A program made the translations under genes and the position numbers. 64,000 nucleotides of DNA, taken from Leifsonia sp. C5G2 (GTDB lineage Bacteria > Actinomycetota > Actinomycetes > Actinomycetales > Microbacteriaceae). Of the stretch, positions 19,461-27,544 are shown piece after piece (within the stretch, counting starts at the first letter, position 1; every line of letters starts with the position of its first letter). The notes beneath the pieces were generated by a model. It did no database searches. It worked only from the letters and a program-made list of their open reading frames with translations, and had not been told where the DNA came from. The DNA is taken from assembly GCF_013359685.1 (NCBI RefSeq), contig NZ_JABFMV010000008.1, positions 124,001-188,000 on the forward strand. The letters run 5' to 3'.

Positions 19461-19664
19461 ATGTCATCACTCGAACTGGGCTCGCTCGTGAAGATGAACG
19501 GTGCATTCGCTGTGGTGGTCGGCGTTCCGGGTGATGCCGGTGTGCCTGATGATCACGTTGCCTTGTTCTATGGCACGAACGAGGAAGGTAGCCCGGATAT
19601 CTGGACTGTGCCGATGGGCTACCCGTCTCCGCTGCCCTCACCAATTGAGTTCTTCCGGCATTAG
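19461..19664 (+). CDS. Small passenger ORF inside the IS element
   Basis: 67 residues (MSSLELGSLVKMNGAFAVVV...IEFFRH), on the strand opposite to istA/istB and between the left end and the istB stop. The sequence looks protein-like: beta-strand pattern FAVVVGVP, then HVALFYGTNEEGSPDIWTVP. No family recognised. IS21 elements normally carry only istA and istB, so this is either a passenger gene or a chance ORF. ATG 19461 preferred over 19434 because the conserved-looking part starts there. Confidence 0.45.
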   Translation: MSSLELGSLVKMNGAFAVVVGVPGDAGVPDDHVALFYGTNEEGSPDIWTVPMGYPSPLPSPIEFFRH

Positions 19665-19681
19665 CCGCGACAACTCTCCTG

Positions 19682-20473
19682 CTAGCGGTCATCGCTGTTC
19701 TTCTTGCTGAGGAGTTCGCGGCGTTGGCGGGTGCGGAAGGAGTCGCCGGTGAGGGTGAGGACTTCGGCGTGGTGGACGAGGCGGTCGATCATCGTGGCGG
19801 CTACGACGTCGTCGCTGAAGGTCTCGCCCCAGCGGCCGAATGGCAGGTTCGAGGTGACCATGATCGAGCCCTGCTCGTACCGGGATGCGACGAGTTGGAA
19901 GAACAGGTTCGCGGCGTCTTGGTCGAACGGGATGTACCCGACCTCGTCGACGATGATCAGCTTGTACCGGCGGATCTTCTTCAGCTCCGCCTCGAGCTGG
20001 CCGGCGTGGTGCGCGGCCGCGAGTCTGGCGATCCAGTTGTTTGCGGTGTCGAACAAGACGCTGTAGCCGGCGTTGGCGGCTTTGATGCCGAGCCCGATCG
20101 CGAGGTGGGTTTTCCCGATCCCGGGCGGGCCGAGCAGGATCACGTTCTCCGCCTTCGCGACGAAGGTCGACATGGCCAGGTGGGCGAGCAGGTCGCGACG
20201 CAGGGACGGGAGGTGGTCCAGGTTGAAATCCTCGAGGGTCTTCGGGGCTGGGAAGTGCGCGGTGCGGATCCGCATGATGCTGCCGGCGGACTCCCGGTCC
20301 GCGAGTTGGCGTTGCAGGACTGCGGCGAGGTACTCCTCGTGGGATCAGTTCTCGTCGCGGGCGTGCTGGGCGATCTCTTCCCAGACCCGTCCGATCGTCG
20401 GGGTCTTCAGGACTCGGCTGAGGTACGCGAGCTGGGACGGTATTCCCTCAGCCGGGGTGGTGATGGTGGTCAC
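19682..20473 (-). pseudogene. istB: istB, IS21 transposition helper ATPase with in-frame stop
   Basis: Starts at GTG 20473, overlapping the istA stop (GTGA). Codon 43 (20345-20347) is TGA in ...HARDEN*SHEEYLAAVLQRQ, where IstB proteins normally have Trp. Beyond it the frame is intact: Walker A GPPGIGKTHLA, Walker B KLIIVDEVGYIP, sensor MVTSNLPFGRWGE, and DRLVHHAEVL. An internal start (ATG 20275) could give a 197-residue protein that still holds the AAA+ core but lacks the N-terminal DNA-binding part. Probably inactive unless the stop is read through. Confidence 0.85.
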
Positions 20474-21738
20474 TGGTTTGTTCCTTCCTTCCTGGGTGGT
20501 GCGGTGAAGTCGACGCCGAACAGGGCGTCGTAGTCCGGGAGCGCTCTGAGCATCACCGTGTGCCCGTCGGCATGGTGACGTTCGGCACGCTCACGGCTGT
20601 CCCGTTCGATTGCCAACGCCCGACGCATCTGCTTGGCCAGCACGAGATGGTTCTCGTCGCGGATGACTTGGTGCGACGCCCAGCAGCGTTCGTGCTCAGC
20701 GACGAGCTCGCCCTCGCACCGGACGGTGACTTTCGTCATCGAGGCGGTGATGTCGACGAACTTCCCGATCACGCGTGGGTCGACGGAGTAGTCGTTCGAC
20801 CCGATCCGGACGTAGTAGTCACGCGCCAACCGGATGCGGTTCTTGAGCCCGATGACCGGCGCGGTCGGCGGAAGCGGGATCATGTGGTCGTAGTCTTCCT
20901 CGAGGAAGTCGACCGGCCGCCCACCCAACGAGCGAACGTGCCGTCGGTTCGCGCGTTCGGTGAGCCAGGTCTGCAGTTGCAGGTTGAAATCCGCCGGCGA
21001 TCTGAACCGCCGCCCGGGCAGGAATGATCCCTCGAGGTAGTCGTTGTTCCGCTCGACCATGCCCTTGTATTCCGGGTCCCGCCGTGGCGCCAACCGGAAA
21101 CGAGTCGACAGTGTCCCCGCGAACGCGGCCGCGAGCACGGTGACCTTCCCACGCGGCCCGATCGCGGATTCCCGATCCCACAGCAGTGTCTTCGGTGCCC
21201 GCCCGATCGCGTCGATCACCGACCACATCCCCGCCGTCAGGTCGCCGCCCTGCCTGGACGGGAGCATCATCGCGGACTGGAACCTCGAGTACGTGTTCGT
21301 CATCACGAGCACCGGCAGCATGTCATCGGTCTGTCCGTGCCCGACCGGGATCGCCACCCCGGGAAACCAGAGATCGCACTGTGTAATCTCACCCGGCCGA
21401 TACACGGTGCGATCGGCCGGGTCGATCCCGACGTACTCCGGGCGGATCTGCCGGATCCGGTCTTTCAGGATCGAGATCGAGTGCGGGAACTCGAGCCGCT
21501 CAGCGATCACCGTCGCTTTCATCCGCGGGAAGTCCGCCAGCAATGCACGGATCTGTGGCTCGTACGCGTCGACCTTCGACCCACGTGCGGGCCGCGCGTA
21601 CTTCGGCAGGCGATCCGACGCGAGCGCCCGAGAGACCGTGTTCCGGCCGATCCCGAGATGCTTCGCGATCTCGGTCATCGAAAGCTTCTCGACCCGGTAC
21701 AACCGACGGATCTCAGCCCAGTCTTCCAAGGAAATCAC
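20470..21738 (-). CDS. istA: IS21-family transposase
   Basis: 422 residues from GTG. N-terminal HTH (LSMTEIAKHLGIGRNTVSRAL, about 19-40), then the rve integrase core with acidic residues in CDLWFP, WDRESAIG and the Glu of MVERNNDYLEGSFLPG, and a C-terminal beta domain (DYYVRIGSNDYSVDPRVIG). Cuts and joins the element ends; works with IstB, which is broken here. No internal disruption is seen, so istA itself looks intact. Confidence 0.93.
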   Translation of the reverse strand: MISLEDWAEIRRLYRVEKLSMTEIAKHLGIGRNTVSRALASDRLPKYARPARGSKVDAYEPQIRALLADFPRMKATVIAERLEFPHSISILKDRIRQIRPEYVGIDPADRTVYRPGEITQCDLWFPGVAIPVGHGQTDDMLPVLVMTNTYSRFQSAMMLPSRQGGDLTAGMWSVIDAIGRAPKTLLWDRESAIGPRGKVTVLAAAFAGTLSTRFRLAPRRDPEYKGMVERNNDYLEGSFLPGRRFRSPADFNLQLQTWLTERANRRHVRSLGGRPVDFLEEDYDHMIPLPPTAPVIGLKNRIRLARDYYVRIGSNDYSVDPRVIGKFVDITASMTKVTVRCEGELVAEHERCWASHQVIRDENHLVLAKQMRRALAIERDSRERAERHHADGHTVMLRALPDYDALFGVDFTAPPRKEGTNQ

Positions 21739-21809
21739 CCTCCAGACGTATCGGAGGATGCACCAAATTCGCCCGCCGTTTCCGGACTAGTTTTCACCCG
21801 TCGTCAACA

Positions 21810-21902
21810 GTTGATCCGCTTGAGCGTTCGCCGGTCCTGGCGTTGCCAGTGGACGTAGTCCTCCCAGCCGCCGGCCGTCCAGGCCGGCGTGCGGTCACTC
21901 AC
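21810..21902 (-). pseudogene. yoeB: yoeB toxin, 5' fragment
   Basis: GTG 21902, 3 nt after the yefM stop. 31 codons: TAGGWEDYVHWQRQDRRTLKRIN matches the YoeB N-terminus (WDDYLYWQ..DKR..KKIN). The IS joins directly after the Asn codon. The rest of the gene lies at 19123-19235 beyond the element. YoeB is a ribosome-dependent mRNA endonuclease; this allele cannot make a functional toxin. Confidence 0.85.
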
Positions 21903-21905
21903 CGG

Positions 21906-22139
21906 TCAGGTCGCGGTGATGCTTCCCGATCGGGCGCTCTCGATGGCGTCGATGAGGCGTCGTGCGTTCTTGGGGGAGCGCAGGAGGTAGGTGGTCTCGA
22001 GCAGCGAGTCGTACTCGTCCTTCGACATCAGCACGGCCGAACCGCACTTGGACGTGATCTCGACCTCGGTCTGGTCGAGGTTCACACGCTCGATGAGACC
22101 GAACAGGTCGCTGCGAGCTTCGCTTGCCGTGATGGCCAT
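21906..22139 (-). CDS. yefM: YefM/Phd-family antitoxin (orphaned)
   Basis: 77 residues, GGAGGA before the ATG. Phd/YefM fold: ITASEARSDLFGLIERVN (N-terminal DNA-binding half), VEITSKCGSAVLMSKDEYDSLLETTYLLRSPKNARRLIDAI, the usual C-terminal toxin-binding helix. Would normally repress its own operon and neutralise YoeB. The toxin next door is destroyed, so this is a solitary antitoxin, possibly still able to neutralise related toxins elsewhere. Next to tRNA-Lys. Confidence 0.9.
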   Translation of the reverse strand: MAITASEARSDLFGLIERVNLDQTEVEITSKCGSAVLMSKDEYDSLLETTYLLRSPKNARRLIDAIESARSGSITAT

Positions 22140-22203
22140 GGTTCCTCCACGTGGTGCAAGATGCTGTGCCACTCGTGCTTCACGGGTGCGTCTGGCGATG
22201 ACG

Positions 22204-22276
22204 TGGGCCCCGTGGGGCTCGAACCCACGACCCGCGGATTAAAAGTCCGATGCTCTACCGACTGAGCTAGAGGCCC
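22204..22276 (-). tRNA. tRNA-Lys (TTT)
   Basis: 73 nt on the minus strand. Acceptor GGGCCTC pairs with GGGGCCC plus discriminator A; D-arm AGCTCAGTCGGTAGAGC; anticodon loop ACTTTTAAT with anticodon TTT; T-arm GTGGGTTCGAGCCCCAC. CCA is not encoded. Borders the yefM/IS island. Confidence 0.96.
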
Positions 22277-22349
22277 GTCCCACCAATCTAGCGTGGATTC
22301 GTCCCGCCCGGCTGCCGCTGCCCCCGGCACACGGGGGCAGAATGGAGGG

Positions 22350-22979
22350 ATGTCGGATCGGTTCCACAAGCCCACCTTCTTCACGAGCGGGATGTTCGAG
22401 GCGTTCATGGGCGGGGAGGACCCGGCCCAGATCAGCCGGGTCGCCCACGAGACCGCGCGCGCCCTGCTCGCGCGGGTGCGCGACAACCCCGAGCCGGAGG
22501 TGGTCGACCGGCTCGTCGCGTTCACGGACGCCAACGGCATCGACGCCATCGCCGAGCTGTGGTCGCGGTCCACGCCGAAGAGCCTGCCCGGGGCGCTCTG
22601 GCGCATCTACCTGCTGCGGCTGCTCATCCGGCAGGACGCGGAAGGCACCGCCTACCTGTACCAGCGGGGGACCGAGGTGCTGCCGTCGATCGACGCCGTC
22701 GTGGCGGGGGCGCCGACGCCGGCGGGGCCGGCCGAGATCACCGAGCTGGCGGATCGCATCCTGCGCGGACTGTTCGAGGGCGACTTCGCCGTCGCGCTCG
22801 ACCGTGCCGCCGCGTTCTGCCGCGTGACCGCGGCGGGTGCCGCCTCGGTCGCGGACGACCGCGACGTGCTCGACCCGGAACGGGCGAGCGAGCTGACCAC
22901 CCGCGCCCTGCGTTTCACGCGCACGGCGGAGGAGCTGTCCGCCTGTGCCCGGCTGTGGCGGTCCGACTCGCTCGACTGA
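22350..22979 (+). CDS. Conserved actinobacterial protein of unknown function
   Basis: 209 residues, GGAGGG before the ATG. Mostly helical, soluble: FHKPTFFTSGMFEAFMGGEDPAQISRVAHETARALLARVRDNP at the N-terminus, then LWRIYLLRLLIRQD and a C-terminal part with ALRFTRTAEELSACARLWRSDSLD. The FHKPTFF...GGEDP opening looks familiar from other actinobacterial genomes but I cannot assign a function. Candidate roles such as DNA binding are not shown by any motif I can see. Confidence 0.7.
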   Translation: MSDRFHKPTFFTSGMFEAFMGGEDPAQISRVAHETARALLARVRDNPEPEVVDRLVAFTDANGIDAIAELWSRSTPKSLPGALWRIYLLRLLIRQDAEGTAYLYQRGTEVLPSIDAVVAGAPTPAGPAEITELADRILRGLFEGDFAVALDRAAAFCRVTAAGAASVADDRDVLDPERASELTTRALRFTRTAEELSACARLWRSDSLD

Positions 22980-23070
22980 AGCCCGTGAGGTCAAGCCCTG
23001 CCCGGCATCGGCCGTTCTCGGGCCGCGAACGCCACGCCGACGGGTCGGCGGAACGCCTCCTGTACACTGG

Positions 23071-23161
23071 ATGTCGCCGGGCCGCAGTAACCCCGGGCTC
23101 CAAAACTAGCCGCTTCGAGCGGCCTCGCGCCGAGAGGCGTTCTGCGGCCCGGCACTTTTTC
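23071..23161 (+). ncRNA. Candidate structured RNA ending in a terminator, upstream of sigK
   Basis: After a -10-like TACACT (23063-23068) comes a 12-bp perfect closing stem GCCGGGCCGCAG (23076-23087) / CTGCGGCCCGGC (23142-23153) followed by ACTTTTT. Inside are GCCGCT-TCG-AGCGGC and CGCC-GAGA-GGCG (GNRA loop) hairpins, i.e. a three-way-junction shape. Either a small RNA or a leader with an intrinsic terminator ahead of sigK (start 23181). No known family recognised. Confidence 0.55.
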
Positions 23162-23180
23162 TGTCGAGAGCGGAGACGAC

Positions 23181-23741
23181 GTGGAAGACGCCCCTGCGGC
23201 TGAGCTCGACGCCCTGCTCGTGCGCACGGCTCAGGGCGACCAGCAGGCGTTCTCCCTCTTCTACGACGCCACCGCCTCGCGCGTGCTCGGCCTCATCCGG
23301 CGGCTCCTCGTCGACACCGCGCAGTCGGAGGAGGTCGCCCAGGAGGTCTTCCTGGAGGCGTGGCAATCCGCTGCGCGGTTCGATCCGAATAAAGGTCGAG
23401 CGCAGACGTGGATCCTGACGATGGCCCACCGTCGTGCGGTGGACCGCATCCGCGCATCCCAGGCGTCCCGTGACAGGGACGCCGTGGTCGGGATGCGCGA
23501 CCTGCCCACCGCGTACGACCAGGTCGCCGAGACGGTGGAGGTCCGTGTGGAGCACGAGAGGGTGGAGGTGGCGATGCGAACGTTGAGCGAGCCGCAGCGT
23601 CAGGCCATCACCCTCGCCTACTACGGCGGTCTCAGCCAATCGGAGGTCGCCGCACAGCTGGGCATCCCGCTCGGCACAGCGAAGACACGGCTGCGCGATG
23701 CGATGATACGGCTGCGAGAGGAACTGGGGGTGACGACATGA
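23181..23741 (+). CDS. sigK: ECF RNA polymerase sigma factor SigK
   Basis: 186 residues from GTG. Sigma-2 region with DQQAFSLFYDATASRVLGLIRRLLVDTAQSEEVAQEVFLEAW (about 21-60) and sigma-4 with LSEPQRQAITLAYYGGLSQSEVAAQLGIPLGTAKTRLRDAM. Directs RNA polymerase to stress promoters; activity is controlled by the anti-sigma factor whose ATG overlaps its stop (ATGA). A structured RNA/terminator candidate lies just upstream. Confidence 0.92.
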   Translation: MEDAPAAELDALLVRTAQGDQQAFSLFYDATASRVLGLIRRLLVDTAQSEEVAQEVFLEAWQSAARFDPNKGRAQTWILTMAHRRAVDRIRASQASRDRDAVVGMRDLPTAYDQVAETVEVRVEHERVEVAMRTLSEPQRQAITLAYYGGLSQSEVAAQLGIPLGTAKTRLRDAMIRLREELGVTT

Positions 23742-24508
23742 CCGACGAGAACGACCGCGGGCGCGGGAGCGACCCCGAGCGCCTGGGATACCGTCTCGGC
23801 GCCCAGGACGAGGCGGAGGCGAGATCCTTCGAGGATGTCGCGGCCGAGCTCGCGCTCGCCGCAGACCCTGTCGAGCCGCGGCCGGAGCTGAAGGCGGCGT
23901 TGTTCGCGCGCCTCGCGGACACCCCGCAGCTGCCTGCACAGGATGCGGACGAGCAGGTGGGCGCGGAGGAAACCGCGGGCGAGGCCACCTCCGCTCCGAT
24001 GCCGTCGCCCGCCCTCACCCCGGCCGAGCGCACGGCCCGGCGCCGCTGGTTCCAGCGTCCAGGGCTCATCCTCGGCGCGGCCGCGGCGGCCGTGCTCCTC
24101 TTCGTCGGCGGCACCTTCGTCGGCTCGACGCTCTCCGGCAGCAACTCCTATCAGTCGCAGCAGGCCTCCGCCCTTGCCGAGATCAACGCGGCGCCGGACG
24201 TCCAGCGGGCAACGGCGACGGTTGCGGGTGGCGGAACGGCGACGCTGGTCTGGTCGGGGAAGCTCGGCCGGTCCGCACTCGTCGCCGACCAGCTCCCGCC
24301 GCTGCCGGACGACAAGACCTACGAGCTCTGGTACATCCGCGACGGCAAGGCCATCCCGGCCGGCACCATGACCCCGTCGGGCTCCGGCTCGACCTGGCGC
24401 GTGCTCACCGGCGACATGGCCGCGGGGGACACCGTCGGCGTCACCGTCGAGCCCTCCGGCGGCTCCGACCGCCCCACGACCGACCCGATCGTCGCCATCT
24501 CCTCCTGA
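23738..24508 (+). CDS. rskA: Anti-sigma-K factor RskA family
   Basis: 256 residues. Acidic cytoplasmic N-terminus (binding region for SigK), a single helix LILGAAAAAVLLFVGGTFVGSTL (about 108-130), and the extracytoplasmic RskA domain: ATATVAGGGTATLVWSGKLGRSALVADQLPPLPDDKTYELWYIRDGKAIPAGTM. The zinc-binding HxxxCxxC motif of ZAS anti-sigmas is absent here. Translationally coupled with sigK; convergent with pstB across a strong palindrome. Confidence 0.9.
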   Translation: MTDENDRGRGSDPERLGYRLGAQDEAEARSFEDVAAELALAADPVEPRPELKAALFARLADTPQLPAQDADEQVGAEETAGEATSAPMPSPALTPAERTARRRWFQRPGLILGAAAAAVLLFVGGTFVGSTLSGSNSYQSQQASALAEINAAPDVQRATATVAGGGTATLVWSGKLGRSALVADQLPPLPDDKTYELWYIRDGKAIPAGTMTPSGSGSTWRVLTGDMAAGDTVGVTVEPSGGSDRPTTDPIVAISS

Positions 24509-24529
24509 CGCCCTCCGGCCCCTCCCTCG

Positions 24530-24582
24530 CTTCCACGAAAAAACCCACGAAACGATGCGTTTCGTGGGATTTTCCGTGGAAG
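24530..24582. terminator. Long bidirectional terminator palindrome between rskA and pstB
   Basis: 25-nt arms 24530-24554 and 24558-24582 (core CCCACGAAACG-ATG-CGTTTCGTGGG, outer CTTCCACG/CGTGGAAG) with two mismatches. A/T runs inside the stem give U-tracts on both strands. Sits 22 nt after rskA and 14 nt from the pstB stop, so it serves both convergent operons. Confidence 0.8.
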
Positions 24583-24595
24583 AGAGGGTGGGGGA

Positions 24596-25375
24596 TCAGC
24601 CGAAGCGGCCGGAGACGTAGTCCTCGGTGGCCTGAACGGTCGGGTTCGAGAAGATCATGTTCGTGTCGTTGTACTCGATGAGCTTGCCGGGCTTGCCGGT
24701 GCCCGCGATGTTGAAGAACGCGGTGCGGTCCGAGACACGGCTGGCCTGCTGCATGTTGTGGGTCACGATCACGATCGTGTAGTCGTTCTTCAGCTCCTCG
24801 ATCAGGTCCTCGATGGCGAGGGTGGAGATCGGGTCGAGTGCCGAGCACGGCTCGTCCATCAGGAGCACGTCGGGGGAGACGGCGATGGCGCGCGCGATGC
24901 AGAGGCGCTGCTGCTGACCGCCGGAGAGGCCGGAGCCGGGGAGGTTCAGTCGGTCCTTGACCTCGTTCCACAGGTTGGCGCCCTGCAGCGACTTCTCCAC
25001 CAGGTCGTCGGCGTCGCTCTTCGACATCCGGCGGTTGTTGAGCTTCACGCCGGCGAGCACGTTGTCGCGGATGCTCATGGTCGGGAACGGGTTCGGCCGC
25101 TGGAACACCATGCCGACCTGGCGGCGGACGAGCACGGGGTCGACGCCCGCACCGTACAGGTTGTTGCCGTCGATGAGCACCTCGCCCTCGACGTAGGCGC
25201 CGGGGATGACCTCGTGCATGCGGTTCAGCGTGCGGAGGAACGTCGACTTGCCGCATCCCGACGGGCCGATGAAGGCGGTGACGGTGCGGGGCTCGATGGT
25301 GAGCGACACGCCCTCCACGGCGCGGAAGCTGCCGTAGTAGACGTTGAGGTCGTTGACTTCGATGCGCTTTGACAC
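24596..25375 (-). CDS. pstB: Phosphate ABC transporter ATP-binding protein
   Basis: 259 residues. Walker [24 protein letters not shown] signature, Walker [14 protein letters not shown], and the H-loop [10 protein letters not shown]. PstB features: [13 protein letters not shown] at the N-terminus and [20 protein letters not shown]. Energises PstCA. Last gene of the pstS-C-A-B operon, 28 bp after pstA. Confidence 0.97.
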   Translation of the reverse strand: MSKRIEVNDLNVYYGSFRAVEGVSLTIEPRTVTAFIGPSGCGKSTFLRTLNRMHEVIPGAYVEGEVLIDGNNLYGAGVDPVLVRRQVGMVFQRPNPFPTMSIRDNVLAGVKLNNRRMSKSDADDLVEKSLQGANLWNEVKDRLNLPGSGLSGGQQQRLCIARAIAVSPDVLLMDEPCSALDPISTLAIEDLIEELKNDYTIVIVTHNMQQASRVSDRTAFFNIAGTGKPGKLIEYNDTNMIFSNPTVQATEDYVSGRFG

Positions 25376-25403
25376 TTTTTTCCTTGTGGGTTCGGGTGCG
25401 GGC

Positions 25404-26495
25404 TCAGCGGCCGTACTTGGGGGCGAAGGCCTTGGCGATGATGCGGCCGATGAGGTTGAGCAGCATCACGATGATGATCAGGGCGAGCGCGCCGGTCCAG
25501 GCGCGGTCGATGGAGGCCTGTGCGTGCAGACCGGCCGCCTGCGTGTACTGGGTGTACACGAACACCGGGAGGGTCATCATCCGGTCGTTGAAGGGGTCGT
25601 AGTTCATGCTCGTGGTGAAGCCGGCGACGATCAGCAGCGGGGCGGTCTCGCCGATGACGCGGGCGATCGCCAGCATGACGCCGGTCACAAGTCCCGCGAG
25701 CGAGGTCGGCAGCACGACTTTGAGCACGGTGAGCCACTTGGGCACGCCGAGCGCCAGCGACGCTTCGCGCAGCTCGTTCGGCACGATCCGGAGGATCTCC
25801 TCGCTGGAGCGGACCACGACCGGGATCATGAGCACCGACAACGCGACGGCGCCCATGAAGCCGTTGCGGATGCTCGGGCCGAAGAACAGCGCGAACAGGG
25901 CGTAGGCGAACAGACCCGCGACGATCGAAGGGATGCCCGTCATGACGTCCACGAAGAAGGTGATACCGCGCGCGAGCACGCCGCGCCCGTACTCGACCAG
26001 GTAGATCGAGGTGAGCAGGCCGATCGGAACCGAGATGACCGCCGTCAGGAGGGTGATCTCGAGCGTTCCGACGATGGCGTGCAGCGCGCCGCCGCCGTCG
26101 CCGATGACGTTGCGCATCGACTCGGAGAAGAACGCGAGGTCGAAGCGGGCGAGGCCCTGCGAGACGACGGTCCAGCCGAGCGAGATCAGCGGCAGCAGGG
26201 CGATGATGAACGCGGTGGCGACGAGCGAGGTGACGAGCCGGTCGGCCGCCTTGCGCGAGCCCTCGATCAGCAGCGAGGTGACGTAGATGGCGATGTCGAA
26301 CAGCACGGTGCCGAAGAAGACGGCCCCGACGATGTTGAAGCCCTTGGTCGCTCCGCTCGCCGCGAGCATGGCGAACACGGCTCCGATGACGAGCCAGGAG
26401 ACGACGAGCATCGTCCACGGGGCCCAGCCGGGGAGCTTGCCCGCGGTGTAGGAGTTGGCGAGCGGGCGCGGGGCGGTGGCGGTCGTGGTGGCCAT
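25404..26495 (-). CDS. pstA: Phosphate ABC transporter permease PstA
   Basis: 363 residues, about seven to eight helices with an extra N-terminal pair. Binding-protein-dependent permease loop [22 protein letters not shown] in the form [21 protein letters not shown], and [16 protein letters not shown] near the C-terminus, both diagnostic for PstA. ATG overlaps the pstC stop by one base (TGATG). Forms the membrane channel with PstC. Confidence 0.96.
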   Translation of the reverse strand: MATTTATAPRPLANSYTAGKLPGWAPWTMLVVSWLVIGAVFAMLAASGATKGFNIVGAVFFGTVLFDIAIYVTSLLIEGSRKAADRLVTSLVATAFIIALLPLISLGWTVVSQGLARFDLAFFSESMRNVIGDGGGALHAIVGTLEITLLTAVISVPIGLLTSIYLVEYGRGVLARGITFFVDVMTGIPSIVAGLFAYALFALFFGPSIRNGFMGAVALSVLMIPVVVRSSEEILRIVPNELREASLALGVPKWLTVLKVVLPTSLAGLVTGVMLAIARVIGETAPLLIVAGFTTSMNYDPFNDRMMTLPVFVYTQYTQAAGLHAQASIDRAWTGALALIIIVMLLNLIGRIIAKAFAPKYGR

Positions 26496-27442
26496 CAGTT
26501 CGCTCCAGAGAAGGCCTTGCGGCGGCTGACGATGTAGCGGGCGAGCATGTTGATCAGCAGCGTCACCACGAACAGCACCAGGCCGGACGCGATGAGCGCG
26601 TTGACGCCGATGCCGGTGGCTTCGGGGAACTGAAGCGCGATGTTCGCGGCGATCGTGTTCGGGCTCTGCGCCTGCAGCAGCGCGAACTTCACGATCAGGG
26701 CGGGGGAGAGCACCATGGCGATGGCGAGCGTCTCGCCGAGCGCGCGGCCGAGGCCGAGCATCATGGCCGAGATGATGCCGCTGCGGGCGAAGGGGAGCAC
26801 GGCCATCTTGACCATCTCCCAGCGCGTGGCGCCGAGGGCGAGGGCCGCCTCCTCGTGCAGGCGCGGGGTCTGCAGGAAGATCTCGCGGCAGATGGCCGTC
26901 ATGATCGGGATGACCATGACGGCGAGCACGAGACCGGCGGTCAGGATGGTGCGGCCGGTGCCGGAGACCGGCGGTGCGAAGAGCGGGATCCAGCCGAGGT
27001 TGTCGCCGAGCCAGACGTAGAAGGGCTGCACGAACGACGAGAGCGTCGCGATGCCCCACAGGCCGAAGACGACGGAGGGGACGGCGGCGAGCAGGTCGAT
27101 GATGTAGCCGAGCGCCTGCGCGACCCGGCGGGGCGCGTAGTGCGAGATGAAGAGCGCGATGCCGATGGAGAGCGGGGTCGCGATGAGCAGCGCGATGACG
27201 GCGGCCCAGATGGTTCCGAAGACGAGCGGCCAGACCCACGACCAGAAGTTGGTGGCGTTGTTGGGCAGTTCGCCGGCCGTGGCGAAGAGCGCGGGAATGC
27301 TCTGCAGGACGAGGAAGAGGGCGACGGCGGCCAGGGTGGCGAGGATGAGCGACCCCGCGACGACGGTGCTGGTGGAGAAGACGCGGTCGCCGAGGCGGAC
27401 CTTCGCTCTCGGCCTGACGGCTCCTGCGGTTCCGGCGGTCAT
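26495..27442 (-). CDS. pstC: Phosphate ABC transporter permease PstC
   Basis: 315 residues, six or more helices. The EAA-like loop reads RLHEEAALALGATRWEMVKMAVLP, and LGLGRALGETLAIAMVL is typical of PstC. Partner of PstA. A hairpin at 27498-27537 separates it from pstS and may lower its expression relative to the binding protein. Confidence 0.96.
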   Translation of the reverse strand: MTAGTAGAVRPRAKVRLGDRVFSTSTVVAGSLILATLAAVALFLVLQSIPALFATAGELPNNATNFWSWVWPLVFGTIWAAVIALLIATPLSIGIALFISHYAPRRVAQALGYIIDLLAAVPSVVFGLWGIATLSSFVQPFYVWLGDNLGWIPLFAPPVSGTGRTILTAGLVLAVMVIPIMTAICREIFLQTPRLHEEAALALGATRWEMVKMAVLPFARSGIISAMMLGLGRALGETLAIAMVLSPALIVKFALLQAQSPNTIAANIALQFPEATGIGVNALIASGLVLFVVTLLINMLARYIVSRRKAFSGAN

Positions 27443-27497
27443 TCCTTGCTTTCTCTCATCGGGTGTGCCGCCCGGTGGGCGGCTGAGGGCGGGAGCG

Positions 27498-27537
27498 CCG
27501 CTCGGCCCGGGCTGCGGATGCAGCCCAGGCCGAGCGG
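27498..27537 (-). terminator. Hairpin between pstS and pstC (partial terminator)
   Basis: 18-nt arms 27498-27515 and 27520-27537 (core CCGCTCGGCC / GGCCGAGCGG) with one G-U pair and a 4-nt loop. No T-run, so it may instead stabilise pstS mRNA or attenuate the downstream genes, as in other pst operons. Confidence 0.6.
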
Positions 27538-27544
27538 TCCGGTG

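Larger units (their letters stand above)
19236..21809. mobile_element. IS21-family insertion sequence with 5-bp target duplication
   Basis: 2574 bp. Ends are TG...CA: left TGTCAACGACG, right (inverted) TGTTGACGACG. A perfect 16-bp inverted repeat GAATTTGGTGCATCCT lies exactly 39 bp inside each end (19275-19290 and 21755-21770), like the multiple terminal repeats of IS21 elements. GTTGA flanks both sides (19231-19235 and 21810-21814). Carries istA, a nonsense-mutated istB and one small passenger ORF on the opposite strand. Inserted in yoeB. Confidence 0.92.

Noticed and set aside
19123-22276. Integrated element using tRNA-Lys as attachment site
   Set aside because: No copy of the tRNA 3' end (GGTTCGAGCCCC...) is seen on the other side and no integrase gene is present; the IS with its own target duplication explains the island.
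23071-23161. Assignment of the sigK-upstream RNA to a known class such as 6C or a T-box
   Set aside because: It lacks the C-rich loops of 6C RNA and any T-box or codon-specifier feature, so it is left as an unnamed candidate.
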